Source: Larus michahellis
Taxonomy: Eukaryota; Chordata; Aves; Charadriiformes; Laridae
Length of the DNA: 64,000 nucleotides
NCBI RefSeq assembly: GCF_964199755.1
Contig: NC_133899.1
Coordinates: forward strand, 26,825,446 to 26,889,445
Reading direction: 5' to 3'
Part shown: positions 13,701 to 28,700 of the stretch, in pieces
How positions within the stretch are numbered: position 1 is the stretch's first letter
Layout of the letters: the number at the start of each line of letters is the position of its first letter
Made by a program: the position numbers and the translations under genes
Notes under the pieces: model-generated
Database searches by the model: none
Told to the model about the DNA's origin: nothing
What the model saw: the letters and a program-made list of their open reading frames with translations, nothing else

Positions 13701-16700
13701 TAAAAAAAGATGAGCATAAAAACATGAGCTGTCTCCAAAGATACCTGTTCGGAGAATTTTTTCCTCCAATGAGACCAAGCCATTTTAAGCACAAATCTAT
13801 TATTTCTTAAATGCTTTTTGATTTTACCGAACTTACTGATATGCTGCTCAATTTTAGCAAACTCTTAAAAAAAAAAACAAAAAACACAAAAAACCCAACC
13901 CTATAAACAAACAAACAAAAAAAAACAGAGAGAAAAGAATCTCAAATTAGAATGGGATTTTTGTTCTTGTTGCTGTACTTTTGGAAGAAAAGCTCCTACA
14001 CCTGAGGAACACACTTGGTTAGCAATGGGGCAAGACAAGAATAATGTGTCCTTTGGGTACTGAGAAACATAAAATTTATGAAATAGGTTTTGAAGTGTAA
14101 GGATAGTGTAAAATTAATAGAAATTGGATCAAATTAGGAAGACCAGGAAATATTAAATTTTGACTAGAAGTGAAGGAGAATGCTTGAAATTACAATATTT
14201 CAATTTCTGTGCACATCTATTCTTCCATGGACAAACCTGAAGAACCTCAAGAACAAATGACAAGTAAGAGAGCATAAATAAGACAACACACAGCTTATTC
14301 ATTACTGCTACTTTTTTCAATTTTCTAATGTGGAAGGGGGCACTGAAATAAGGAGAGGAGAAAACGCAAGAAATGAAGACCTTTCTTTCTCTTCTTTTTG
14401 AGATTTATCTTGAATATCATTAAAATCAGAAACAGACACTAGCTTCATACAGTAATGAAGGCGACTTCAACACAAAGCTGGTGCTCAATAATTTGCACTC
14501 ATGTAAGACTTGTTTGCAAGATGGGCGGTCAATCATGTTCATCTTCAGCAGCTGACAGATCTCCCCGCGCACTAGGCACTGCAATTGTGGTGGCTGCTAA
14601 CCTATTTCACACAAAAGGAACCTGGTAATTAGAGCCTCTGAAGTGCTGTTCCCTCAGCAGGAAGCATGTTCAGCATATTATCTTCTTTATGCACTTACTG
14701 CCTGTCATTTCTATTTTCTAGGACAGACTTACATTCTAAAATTATTATTTTAATTCCATGTTTTGCTCTGCTTATTTTCTTGCAAGTTGTGCCTGTTTAT
14801 CCTGTCCTCACTTTCCCTCACTGGTGGCCATCCTGGCCACCCCCTGGGCTGTGCACAAGCCCCAGATAAGCATGCCTTACAGCAGGCTCCAGAGGCATAA
14901 CGGGAGATGTCGTCATTAGGAGCATCGCCACGGCTGTGTCTGCAGCACACCCATACTTACAAAGAGTTTGGGGTGAGAATGGCACGTACACATTGAGTTA
15001 TCAATACTAATTCTCCTCCATTACATTTCTACCCTGCAAAATGGGAGATAGCATGAAATGGTTTGGAGGCCAAAGGGGAAGCTCATATTTTCCTGCATGG
15101 TTTTGTAGCTTGCTTCCCATTTCTATGTTCACCCTTTTGTTTGCCCCAGACGGTGTTTGAAAAGAGATCGGATGTAGGTGATCAGAAGCATTTAGAAAAC
15201 ACTAACACTGAAGTCCAACTACTCAGATTCTGAAATATGAAGTTTCCCAAGGCTTTTAGGAGATTCTTCTTTCAAGAAGTTGCAACTGGTCTTTACAGAA
15301 AGCACTTAACCAAAGAGATCGAGCACAACGATTTCCAAGTATTTACAAAACTTAGCTCTTTCTTCCTATCTTATAATTTTGTTCAGTTTAGTGAGCATTT
15401 CAGTACCATGTAACTGCATCAACTAAAGAGCTGTTTCTCTTTTTAGATTAATTTTCCTCCATGGGTGTGTGCAATTCATAAGTATTCGACCCTTGATTTC
15501 TCCTTCTCCTCAAAATCCTTTGGTTTTCAAGCATTTCTGTTCTATCGTCATTTACAGAGGTATAAGACATACTTTTCTTGTATTAACAAAAACATTAAGC
15601 CTAACTGTTAAAGCTCAAAACCAGGTTTGGTATAGAATTATCACTAAACATTTAAGTGACAATTATGCCACCTCTCATTGGTATATCAGAATTCTTCAGA
15701 AGACATCATGAACATTTGCCTCTTCTGTTTGTAGCTGGAGTTTCTGACCTTCAGTCACTGACTCCATGAGAAGCTCTATTAAGAAAGATGAAATGTCTGA
15801 TTTGAAGTATGGATATTTAAGGACAGAACTGTGATTTTAGGATGTTAAAGGAAAAGGATGAGGAACCAAAGCAGCAGTCAGCACGGTACCACAGCTTCAG
15901 CTGACAGAAATTACATTTTTGCTAGAGACCCAGAACTCATGTGAGCACACAGTTTTGATGTGCTGTAATATAACAACATGAGATAGCAGCTTACGCAGCA
16001 CTTAGAAAAACACCATAATCCTCTTACCAGTGACACAGGAAAAGAGAGCAGATTTATGCTGGAGGGAACTAGATCTTCTCTCTTTGGAAAGCATTCTTGA
16101 ATTGCTTGGTTCATATTTTTCAGCAGTAATAAACATTTTATGCAACTTCGGATTTATGCCTTCTGGAATCATACGTGGGCTATGCTGGTAGAAATGAAGC
16201 ATTTTGTTTCCTGAAATAGCTTTGTGGATGCTCCTTTTGTTAGACTGGCTTTGATTGTACGTCTGTAAAAGAGAAGATAAATCATACGTTGTTGGATTGT
16301 TTTTTCGATCACAAGTAAAAGAACACCTGAGTGACTGTGGGGCTTCTCATTATTTTTTTATTCTGTCATCAAATTATTTGGGTTTTTTTCTTTTCTTCCC
16401 CAAACACAACTGAAACAAAATAGGATGCAAGGCCGTGAGAACCAACTATACACCCTCTTCTGTGAATATTGTCAGGTAGGTCAACATAGCTGCTTGTTCA
16501 AGTTCTTGAACTGCAAGTTCAGGACTTGCTGTATGCCTCCACATTATGGTAACCAAAGCAGGGAGGGGAAAGGAACAGAAGGACATGGATGAAAACAACA
16601 AGCAATAAGGTTGTATTGGAAATCTGATAATCAATACATTAAAACATAGCTACTAAGTTTTGGGGGTTTTTGTTTTTTTGGTTTTCTTTTTTTTTCCAAG

Positions 16701-19700
16701 AGCTTCTATACTAAAATATTTAAGTCAAATTAAACTTGAATTATCATCCTTTTGTGCCTAGGTAAAACATTCAAAGCAAACGTAACACAGAGCAAGGAAG
16801 TACCTTGAAGGAAGTACTACAGAACAGTGATTGTTCTTTCAGTTGCAAACAATACAAAACATAAAATAATGTACAGCTTTTTTACACTCTGTAAGGAGAC
16901 GAAAAGTAGGCACAGCACTTGAGAGGAAAAGAAACATAGCCCTCGCCTGGGGGAATTTACAATCTGCAATAGATACAGGGATGATGTAAATTAGATTACA
17001 GAAACAAAAAAAGGCACAGGATTATTTGTTAATGTCATATATGCTCCAAGTCCTTTTGATTACACTCCATTTTTATTCTGCAATAGAGAAACCAAGACAA
17101 AGACAGAAAAACTAAGAAAAGAAAGTGGTCCCCTCTCTGAACATTTCTTGCCCTAATACTCTTCCAAGTCTCTGGGGCATAGCGCTGGCGCAGGCAGCGT
17201 GCCCAGTTAGGCAGTCTACGTGTTCTGTGTGTGACAGCATGGCAGCTCTGTCCTTTTGAGAGAGATGGTCTCTGGAAGCCAGGATTAGAGGAGACAGACA
17301 CAAAAAGATGCTCTCTGAATAAACCTGGAAGAGGTTAATGACTATTATACTGTGCCTCAGGTATTCCAATAACTATATTTTAAGCCTAGAACAGGCAAAA
17401 ACATATTTTTATGGAAAAAAAAATTGTATTACCAAAGTAATTGGTTAACAGAATTGTTACTTTACTGTTACTGAGACAGTATGTTTCCTTTTCCTTTGTT
17501 TCACAGGGTGTCAAGCTCGGCCTGACAGGAGCCCGAGAGGCTGTGAGCTCCCCGTGCCCTTCTCTTTGCACTGGTTCAAATCTGCAGGTAACGGCCCCCA
17601 TCCAGGCTGATGCACATGCAGTGGAGCTGTCACAAGATGTTAAAAAACCCCGAATCACAACACTGTGCATCTCGGAATAGGGCCAAACTAGAAAGGCAGA
17701 AGATTGGGAAGCTGAACTCTCAGGGAACCCAGGGCATTAGCAACAGCATGATGTGTGCCGCAGGGCTGAGACGCAGTGCGCTTCCACGTGGGACAGCTGA
17801 ACCGGGCATGGAACACAAGGGGAAGAGAGAATCGGAACAGAGTAACAGACACTGCTGCAACAGAAATTCCTCTCTAGCTTCAAACTTAGAGACCTGTATT
17901 CTCCAGTTTTTCCCAATAGAATTTCTTCAACAGCTTTATAATTGACTTGAAGTGGTTTGATTTAAAAAAAAGACAAGAACACAACAAAAAACCCAACCAC
18001 ACACAAATTACACAAATTCCCACAAATGAATATGAGACCATTAATTACTTAGCTTCAAGTTATGTGATGGGGAAGAACCTCCACATTAACAGATCTGGAA
18101 GGAGATTCAATTAAAAAAAAAAAACCCAAAGCAACAACACCAAAACCAAAAAAAGCCCAAGCAAAACCAACCAACCAAAGCCAATATTGTTCAGCAATTA
18201 AATTTATTTCATGATCTCAACGCCCCCAAAAGTATATAAAATTACTATGCTACCTGGGGGAATGTTCTGCTTCAGAGATTTCTGAGAAAACCTGAAGAAC
18301 CCAGCAATCCAACTATTTAAGTGAAACTGCAAGGAATTTAAGGGACCATTTTAATATAGCAATACAGAGCAGAACTTTCAGTAGCAACCAGTCTTCATAA
18401 GCAGCATGAGAAAATATTTACAAATACCATTCACTTTCATAATTTTTAACTCTCATCCCTTCAAAGTAGTTTTTTTTTTCCTCAGGCAGGATTCTTTGGA
18501 CCCTCATTTAGAATTCAATCCCCGCTACCTACAAATTTAACACAGAGGCACAACATCGACTGGAATAAATGAAATAATAGCAAGACTCTGAAATGTTGGT
18601 GTTACAGTTAGCTTACACAAATCTCACGCTTCTCTGTCATGAAACCTGATTTAACTCAGAACTAACCTCACAAGTGAACAAAACCAGCAAAGAACAAAAT
18701 CAATTTTCAGGCAGAACAGTGAGGTGCACGCTAAAAATGCCCCGTGTTCCAACAGGGGTTGCACAATGGAAGTGTAAAGCTGCAGGTTGATGTTACTCTG
18801 CAACCGCTCTCACCACAGAGCAACGTCAAGAGGGACTGGCGTGTCTCCTCCTCTCTAACCCTTGCCCTGACAGCTCCCTTGGATCACACCCAGCGGGTGC
18901 AGCTGCAGTACAGCTGAAGTTGGCTTCTCCCAGCTTACAGCTCCTGGCTTAGTTTTACACTGGTACGTTAGTTTCCCAAGGGGCAGCCTGCACTCAGAGA
19001 CGATTAATTATACTCCCAGTTGAGTGCTGAGGTTCAGGAATTTAGCAAAAGTAGATTTCCACTTAAGCTGATCTCTTCAGACCTCACACGCAAGTCTGCT
19101 ACCACTAAGCACTTGTCTGAATGCGCAGTGTCGTCAGCAGTTCAGAGTGAGACACTGCCAGTCCTCCCACTCGCAGAGATCCATCCCCATCTCCTCTTCC
19201 ACGCATTGCTCTGTACCCTTGGCAGAAACCCTGTAGTTTCCGAGTTCCAGTTTATCCTTTACAAAACAAGTGTTATTAAGAACAAAGGCTTGAAGCCCTT
19301 CACACTGAGAAAGTGCACATATTTTTAGAATACTGTGGATTACTATACTTTCCTGGAGGGACAGGTAGATGTTGCTAGGAGTGCTCAGGACTTCAGTGAG
19401 CTTTAATGCACAGTGTATAGTTTCCCAGAACAGAAAAAACAAGTCTGCTTTCCCCATGAGAAGAAAGCCACACACTCACCCGTTCCTCCCGCCCTTCGGC
19501 GAGGATGACGACGATCCTGCCCTGCCGCCTGCGCCCCGTTCGGCCCATCCTCTGCACAAGGCGCACCGGGCTTTTCTGAGCGTCAAAGCAGATGATGAGA
19601 TCAACTTCTCCAATGTCTAAGCCTTCTTCCCCAACACAGGTAGAGACCAGAGTGTTATACCCACCTTCACGAAAGCGTTTTACCACCTGAATAAATAATT

Positions 19701-22700
19701 AAAATTAGATTTAACAGATTAGCCAGAAAGCCCCTTATACACACTTTGCAGTGTTTCCTAGGTTCAGACAGAAGTAGAAATAATTAATTTATATTTTAAA
19801 GCTACAAAACTCAGTTGTTCTGAATTTGTCAACTGATTTGTTGTGATCAAATACCATGCACTAATGTTATCAACATATCAACTCTTCAATTCTAAAATAA
19901 AGGAAAAAAAATCACATCTTATTCTGACTCCAACCATGGCACTTTTCTAAAATTTATCTTCCCAACTTTGCTATTAAATTTTTATTATTTTTTTTAAACT
20001 TTTCTAGATCAATGTTTAAGGTTATATCTTAGTTTTTCTACCTACAAGAAAAAAAAATCCCCATAGCAAGTATTTTAATATTTCCCCAGATTTTCAAATA
20101 TATAAAAGTTATCATTTGTTAATATAATGTAAATGTATAAAATATTTCTACTTATACGTTCTGTTCAGTGAGTATAATTTTGGATACTCTGAAAGCAATT
20201 GAACTACATTGGAATTTACTAATGACACTTTGAAGTTTGGTCACTGCCATACAATCTCTATCAGTACTCAGGTAGTTAGTTATACAATTAATACTCTTTG
20301 TCACTATTTCCTAATACACCTCTCATTTTTTCTTTACCTCAAGTTGTTCCTTTTGTGTGAAGCCTTTTGTGCTCTTTCCTGTGGAATGACCAACAAAGGT
20401 CATCACTCTAACAACCGGACTGAGCCGGGAAAGCATGTCTGCGATCTCTTGCACGCTATCTCGAAACGATGAGAAGATCATCACTCTGGTATCCACAGTG
20501 TCCACGGATGTGCTTTCCGTCGTGACTTGATCTGTTTGATTTTGAAAAGCCAAAAAACATTTTTATGCATGATTTTAAAATAACTACCAATGAAAAAGTA
20601 AGGACAGGTCATCCCATAAGCTACATATTCGCAGTTCTCGTCTCGCTTAATGGGAAGATTTTGTCCAACTATACTGCGTTATAATTTTTTCCAAAAAAAC
20701 TTTCTTTAAAAGAAATTTCATTTAAAGAAAAAAGACTTAAGCAAATAAATAAAGAACCAGTGGAGAAAACTGACAATTAGGAGCCCCTCAGCCTATTTAG
20801 ACCAACATCCCAGAAAACACTCTGAGATATATCTGCTCAAACAATTCCTCTCTGGAATCAAAGCAGTATTCTAACTTTGGAGAAATTACAATAACTATGG
20901 TGAGAATGTCTTATATTTGAGGTACCATTACTCATATTACTTTGAAAAGCTCAGGTGTGACAGCAAGTGTCTTTAAAACTTTAAGATGCCTTCTTCCAAA
21001 GAGCCTACAATGGGACTTAAATCTGCTACTTAAATGCCCAGAGTCAGATGAGGTTAGCAATATACAGCAATAAAAGCCACTGTTACCATTAGTCTAGGAC
21101 ACAGCATGGTGGAATAAAAGAGATGTATACCAACTTCCTATGATTTGCTACAGCAAGTTGTGTCTACTTCTACAGCTTAGGATCCTCATGACAGCAGAAA
21201 TGTGCAAAAACTTCCCTTAATATCATAATCTGTTGCTTCTGAATCATCTGTCATCACAACCGGTTATAGCTCTCATTTCGGCAGCAAGGATAACATTGCC
21301 TTTTTCAAATAAAAGGGAAAAATAATTGCCTTTGACCACACCCACATTCCTTATGTTACACCATCACAGTTTTGTCTTCTGGGTGCTCAACTATTTTATT
21401 TTTTTTCTTCATTTTTTAAACATGTAACAGGACCTACCTTCATAAGCACAAGCAAAAGCTATCTAAGCAACATGCAAGTCTTGAACAGTCAGCTTCTGTT
21501 TATCCTATCCAAATAATAGACCAACAACAAAACATGCTACAAAGTACAAACCTAGTATGTTAAAACAGAGAATCTCTAAAAGGATAGAATGAATAACTGA
21601 AACTGGCCCAGCTTGCATGCATTACCTAGACATAGCCCTCAGATGAAATCAAATAGATTTCCAGGGATAAAGATCTCCTCTTTTATACAATTCTCCACAA
21701 AACACCTTTATCTCATTAAAAGAAAGGTTAGACAAGGAATTAAAATTCTCAAGACGGAACGTGTAAAAAATGTTTCCCTGAACCTATGAAGTCACCTGGT
21801 GCTTGACAACAGTTTCATGCTATGCCTGTAATTCCAGCACCAAGCTGCTTCTTGAAGTTAAAGCATTAACTGCAACAGAGAAGTATATACGTCTTTGTGA
21901 TCAACTGTCAGAAATCCCAGTTTAGTTTTCAGTTGTGCATATCTACATGCAGAAATGCTTTCAGGAGCTTAAGGCAAAAAGCAGAAGCTGAAGCTAAGCA
22001 TTGTCCCCTTTTCTTTTTAAGCTGAGCCGTGAACACACAGGTAGATCATGAAGATGGCTACCTCCGGTCAAAACAAATGTGACTCTTAGGCTGACAGTCA
22101 AGGAGATCAGACACAAGGATCTCCAGAGGTCCCTTCCAAATATTCTAAATTATTCTATGATATTCTACTGCATGGTTTCAGTAAATTGCAGGTGATATGG
22201 GGGGTCACCTGTCAAGCACAGAAACCAGTCCCCAGTGAAGGCCTAGAAATGAAATGGTGAATATGATTCAGTATTTTTAGCTAGAAAACAGATAATTGCA
22301 ACACTGATATAATGTGTTCTGCATAATTTGCCATCCTGAGCAGACTGACAAACTATATATTTCAGAATAAGTGCAGGCTGGATATATCTTACTTACATGA
22401 GTTGATATTATTCTCCTCCACTAGTTTTATTCTGAACAACATTATTCTGTATCTATTTTTAGCATATTCTCATGACTTGAATAGCAATAATGCTCAGTAG
22501 TATCTCTCCCTGTATTGTGAAAAAACGTTCTGCTGTTGCCATCACCTCCTTCACCTTATCCAATACCAGACTTAGAAAATTCAATACATTAGCAGCCCAT
22601 AATCAACCTGATGAGTAATCCAGGTATGGAAGATTAGCTGGGAGAAGCTCATTATGCTCAGCCAACATTTCTTAAGGGCTGCCCAGAATGTTATCGTGCA

Positions 22701-25700
22701 CTTACCTGAATTGCTGGTAAGTGATTCATGCAAAGCAGGGGCAACAGCTACGTGGCCAGGAAACTCAAACTTAACCTGCTTGATCACTAGTTAGAAACGG
22801 TTCTGAGTTTGCACAGGCAACTTGGCATCACTCCCACACTTCTCATTTGAGGTTGCACTTCAAACAGAGGAACGAGAGCTAGTCTTGTTCTGATATGGCT
22901 AATGACTCGGGTTATAAATACTCTCCTTTTCTGTCTCAAATGTAGGGCTTTTCAAGGAAAATACTTTGCAGAAGTAGTTATCCATTTTAAAAATTACCCA
23001 GGCATGAACACAGTAAATTACGATTCAGAGTAGTTCAGCAACGCGTAATTGGAACAAAGCAGGGTTCAGTTCAGGGGGTTTGTTTGCTTCTGGTTTGTTT
23101 TTTTGTTTTGTTTTGTTTTTTCCTAGAGATACTAGGGAAATAATGATTTAGGCTTTTATTTCAGAGCCTTCTGATGGAGCAAAGATACGTGTGATTATGT
23201 TTGGAATCTTAACAAGTACTCAAGTTTTTGTTGACAGACTCATGACAAATTCTTGTCTGGAGGAGGGAGAAATGAGGACACGAGCGCGTAGTCCATTCGG
23301 AGTCCAAAACCAGAATGTAGGGTGTAGCTACTTGTGTGCGTGTGGATTTAGAGTTTACTTGCAAGAAACAGGAAGGAAGGGTAGAAATACAGGTTTTAGG
23401 TTATTACTCAAAAGGTATCATCAGAGATGCTAAGACACAGTGAATAATAAGACAAATAAATAAATTCACAGTGTCTCACTGTTTGTGTCAACTGCCGAGT
23501 GCAGTTGGGGTGGAGATGCACAAGCTTAGGGAGACACAAGCAGGAGCTTCCTACATTTCCTAAGTTACTAGAATGCCTCCAACTTCGTGATCAGACCATG
23601 AATTGTAAAGTGCTTTCTGGCTTTGTGTTATACACAAAGATTTCAGGACTGGTTGTTTGTACTTGCGTTAAATTTAATGACATGCACCTAGAGAACTGTG
23701 TTCAGGACACTGCTTTACATTCCCCACGGCCTTGCTTTGCATGTTAGTTACGAGGATAAAGGAGGTTACAGGGACGGGGAGCAAGGAAGGACAGCAAGAA
23801 AACCTAACGTACCTAGCTCAAGATATGACTGGATACGCTACCACTGCTCACCAATTGCACTATAAAAGATTATGTATTTCTTCCTGCACAGTTACTGTAA
23901 TTTTGTAACAGTAGAGACTTACGGTTCATGCCTACTCACTTCTGAGGATCATGCACACAGACACAAAACACAAAATCCAAATATTTGTATATTAATTACC
24001 TGTTAGTAATATTAAATAGACATGTCTGACCAACATTGCAAGGAAAAACATATCTGATGGGATTCATATGACAGCAAAATCCATGCTATCAAAAGACGAC
24101 GGAAGAGTATTAAATAAGAAGCCTAGTTAGGTAACTCCAGTACAGAATACAGAATTTGAAAACAAAAGGCAACAGCTTACAAAGATGTTGTAACAGGAAA
24201 CAAGACAGAGGCAGGGAGGACAGAAAGAAGTATGAATGGAAAGGGGAAAAAATAAGGAAAAAAAAAGAAGAAAGTAATTTGATTAAATGCATTTGGACGT
24301 ATAAACTAACAAAAACAGAAATGAGGAAACTTTAAGTGGCTGCTACTTTCTAGTAGGCAATTTAAGTGTATTCTGAGGATCAAACATCTAAGAAAAAAAA
24401 ATTACCAAAACCAATCAAACAAAAAATCAACAAAAAACAACCCAAAACAAGACAGAAGGGCAGGTCAGAAATTATCAGAACTTCACAAAGCACAAAGATC
24501 CAAACAGACAAGGAAAAAAGTGAAGAACTTGCAAAAAAAACCAACCAAACAAACAAAAAATTATTGTTACTCATGTCATCATTCCAAAAGCAACAACTGG
24601 ATCAAGAAGCTGAAAATTCCTAAAACCAGAGACATCAGAATGATTGTGAATACTTTGCTTCATAATCTCATGCTACTGTATGACATATTTTTGTTCTCCC
24701 TTTCAGTCAAGACAAAAAAGAATGAGAGACAGATGTATGTAACTGAAGGTTTTAAACTTCAAATCGATGCCTCAGAATCTGTCATTCTTGGCCAACAGGC
24801 TGGATATCAGAACTTTTATCCTTAAGCTCCATAAATATCTAACTTTGCAGGAGGTAATGGTAGCACTGCACTGAGAGATGGTTTCCAGCACAAACCCTGT
24901 GCCTATGAAAATCACAAGACATAGCAGCACTGGAATGAGTTTACCGTCACTATTTTACTAAGCTGCTAGAACAGGTTGTATCAAATTAATAATGTTAACT
25001 TATAGAATGTTTCTTCTTAAAGAAACATTATGGTATAGTTCTTCTAAAGAGGACTTTTCCACACAGAAGATAGAGAAACATACAAAACAATAAAGAACTT
25101 GAACAAATTCGGAAATAAATCGATAGGAAATTACTTGTTTTCATCCACAGGTTCAACTGTTCAGATACTCTTTCTTTGAGTTTTTGGTACTTACCAGAAG
25201 ATCCCTTTTTCCAGGATTTGAAGTGTCCTATTACAATTTCCTCCAATTTCCTTAATTTTGGATGGCTGTAGATAAAATCCTTTTTATTTTCAAACACTGA
25301 AAAGGAAATAAAGCAATTAAAGATGTAAGCAAACCTGCAACAAGTAGGAAGGTTTAGTGAACTTCATTTCCTCTCATTATAATTCTTTGAGTCAGACATA
25401 CAAACTCCTGACACTAGTTCTAATTGCATTCACATAAACAAACTAGTAAACTACTTAGGGAAGCACATTTGCTAAACACAGTTTTTGAGAAAGTGTTGTT
25501 ACTTTCACGCTGTAAAATATATAAAGTCAAACAGTAATATTTTAACCTTTTTTTTTTTTAAATCAAAAACTTCAAACATAGAAACCTTGTTTGAAAGTAG
25601 CTAAAACCACTGAGAGAATACAGACAGGCAGACAGATAGATAAATAAATAAGAGTCTGGGGAAAACAATCTGGAATAAAGAATATTAGCCGAGCATATCA

Positions 25701-28700
25701 CAACAAAGAGCTTCCAGCATCTACAAACTATGTAGAGCTATCTACTGTTTCATTTAAACAGAATGTAAACATTTTGTCTTTAAAAGGGAAATACTGACCT
25801 GTTTTACTCTTGTAAACATTTCCATTCGTTGAAGGCAGCAATGGGTCTGAAAACATGTCTGTAAGCTGCTGATATAGCTTCATGAAGTCCTCATTACGAC
25901 CAAGTTCATTCTTTGTACGGGTTAACCCTTTGTAAAAAGTTGAAATATCTTAGTATTTAATCTCTGGAGTGAATATAATATTTGCCGCCCAAAAGACAAG
26001 CTTTCTCAGAAGTAGCAAGCTCCTTTCAAGAGCTGAAAGACACGTTTGCTTTAGAAAATGTAATAAACATTGTTTGGCATCAATGTTTTTCAGGGAAAAT
26101 GCCACTGTAGAATTTAAACACGAAAACATGAATTACATATGTATAAACAGAAGCCTGTTCCTGTGGGTAAACGAAAAGTTTTACATCAACCATTTAGCAC
26201 TAGAAAAGGCATCCAATCCAGAAACATTGAAGGTGGTGAGACACTGGAACAGGTTGCCCAGAGTGTCATGGCTGCCCCACCCCTGGAGGTGTTCAAGGCT
26301 AGGCTGGATGGGGCTCTGAGCAACCTGGGCTAGTGGGAGGTGTCCCTCTAGACCAGGTTCCCACCTCTAGTGGGAGGTGACCCTCTAGGGGGTTTGAGTG
26401 AGACGATTCCAACCCAAACCATTCCATGATTCTATCAGTGCTGACAGTTACTCACAGAGAAAGGAACCTAGACAAAAAAGCTAGAATTAGCAAGTTTCTT
26501 GAATGATTTTATATCAATGTTGAAAACAATTTTGTTCTACTCAAACCAGAAATCAAACTTAGTAGAATTGGTACAAAAGACCTATTTATTAAGACTACTT
26601 TCCATCATCCATCTTTCAGACAGCCTGACTAGATGATCATTGTAGGACCCTTCCAGATGAAAGATTCTATTCTATTCAAATATTCTGTTCTATTCAATAG
26701 CAGGCAGGGATTTAAGGAATCTGAGAAACTAGGAAATACATTAAATGCTCTTGGGTGCCTAGGTCTAACAGCAGCACTATACTATCAGAAATGTAAACAT
26801 CTGCATGTGTGAAAGGAATAAATTGCAAAAATGTCAAAAGCATAAAATTAATAAGAAATTATTAGCATATATATACTATAAAAATATATTCTACAGATAT
26901 TCTATAATATGAAGCAAGCACTGTATGCTTTTGGTTCAGACGTAGGACAAGGCAGTGTCATTTGAATTAAGCAGTGCTGTAGGCGAAGTAGCTTTTGTAA
27001 ATTACCACATTACACAGCGAAGTGTAAACCAAAATGAAGCAAGAAGCCTGAGAGGCACACCGTGGGGTAATCAGAACCACTGGAACCTTCCCCTCCCACA
27101 TCCCATGTTTAGAACACTTGCTGTTGGACTGACACCACCAAGTGGAAATTTTCCCCCACAAAAAAGATGTCAGTACCAAACCAGGTCTTACTGATAGCAA
27201 TGATGACCCAATGGGTCCAAAAATGAATGGGGAGAGTTGCAAAAGACTCACAATGGTCAGTGAGGGAATTTGGAAAATAAACTGAGGCCAGAACAGAAAA
27301 CAGCTTTCCATTTTGCTTAGCAAGGATGGAAGATGTTACACAGCTAGGATAGAAATTCTAGTGTGATGTGTCCAAATCTGTAATCTTCTGGCAAAGGCAC
27401 TTCAAACTCATGCATACAGGAGGTTTGCCTTAGAGGGAGGAATTTCTTTACAAGACCAAACAATTTCTTAGTTTAAGCTGTTTAATGGTTATTCTCCGTC
27501 TCTCCAGAGATATTACTGTCACTTACTCTGAGTTCTGTTTGTGCCTCATTCTTTTTGGAACTGCTGCCATATAAACACGTTTGCTTTCCCAAATATACTG
27601 TATCTTTAACATTGTGCCAATGTATTTCCAATAGGGATGAAAGGGAAGAAAATACCAATTGCATTTGCGACTCATCCGTTATATATGCTGTTTGTGCAAA
27701 CTTAGACATACAGATGAGGTACATTAAATGAGAAGGAGCGGAGACAAAAGGAAGGATGTTTCTGAAGACATTTCACCTTTTGATCCATCCATAATTCCAA
27801 AAAGGTAGATAAATAATGACCGTAATCCCATTTGCAGCAGCAGCTCATAACCATGATATAAACTGATACAAAGTGCAAAATCTCCTTCAATTATGCCTTG
27901 ATGCATTCCCTGTAAAACAAAACAGAGTCATCATTAAATCAGGAAGTTGATAAGCAGTAAGAATCACACTGCAATTCTTATGACAAAAGTAAGATTGACA
28001 TCTGAGAAACCGAGCCAAAGCACAAATACCACACCACCAGCTATCTATCAAAACCGTCAGGAAACAGGTTACACAGTTCTTAATGATCAATGAAAGCAAT
28101 CTTTTTCCACCTTCAAAACAATCTCCAAAACACCTGTATTATCTTCCAAGATTTGCTCATTACTTTCTGATGCAGCGACACTCAAAATCTGACAGCTGAA
28201 CCATCCAGCAGTATTTGGCAAAGTTTCTGGCACATCTACCCAGGCTACAAAATTTAAGGCAGGAAAGTTGGCTTGCCTGCTGTGAAGTGTATTGCCCAAT
28301 GGTCTTCAGGGTACATGTCTCTCTTATTTGTTTGGTTTTTGTTTTGTTAGGTAATATTCTTCTTTAAGTTTGCAAAATTGGAACGCTCCATGAAAATTTA
28401 CAGAAAAATAGGAGCAGTGATGTAGTTTTGAGGGGAAAGTGTAAATTTGGCAGTCAGTAATTACAATCTTAAATTCTCAAAATAATTTCAGTTTGGAAAC
28501 AGAGTTCTTAATCTTTTCCTTAATTTTCCTATATTAGCATTAAGAAACGTGGAGCAAGTGGGCATATTTTATTCCAAGGCTAAAACCAGAATGTTACAAA
28601 GGAAACTTAACTTAAAATGTGTCAGGAGGCTTTGTACACTATGGAGTATTAATATTTATTCACTACTTTAATAACATGAAATAAACACATTTACCACACA

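Larger units (their letters stand above)
10755..20337 (-). other. FANCM: FANCM introns 12 to 9
   Basis: Introns at 10755-11369, 11528-16027, 16263-19479 and 19687-20337. The second holds two GC-richer patches without a recognisable gene or repeat family (about 12990-13250 and 14780-14960). A/C-rich low-complexity tracts occur near 12440, 13870-13930 and 18110-18180. No other exon seen. Confidence 0.7.
20532..28694 (-). other. FANCM: FANCM introns 8 to 5
   Basis: Introns at 20532-25194, 25297-25798, 25928-27776 and 27910-28694. They hold CR1 remnants at 22105-22168, 26218-26437 and 26621-26700, and an A-rich tract at about 24390-24560 (open as a Lys/Gln-rich frame, not a gene). Otherwise nothing recognised. 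Confidence 0.7.

Noticed and set aside
24366-24623. Lys/Gln-rich open frame on the plus strand
   Set aside because: It is the translation of an A-rich low-complexity tract in FANCM intron 8.
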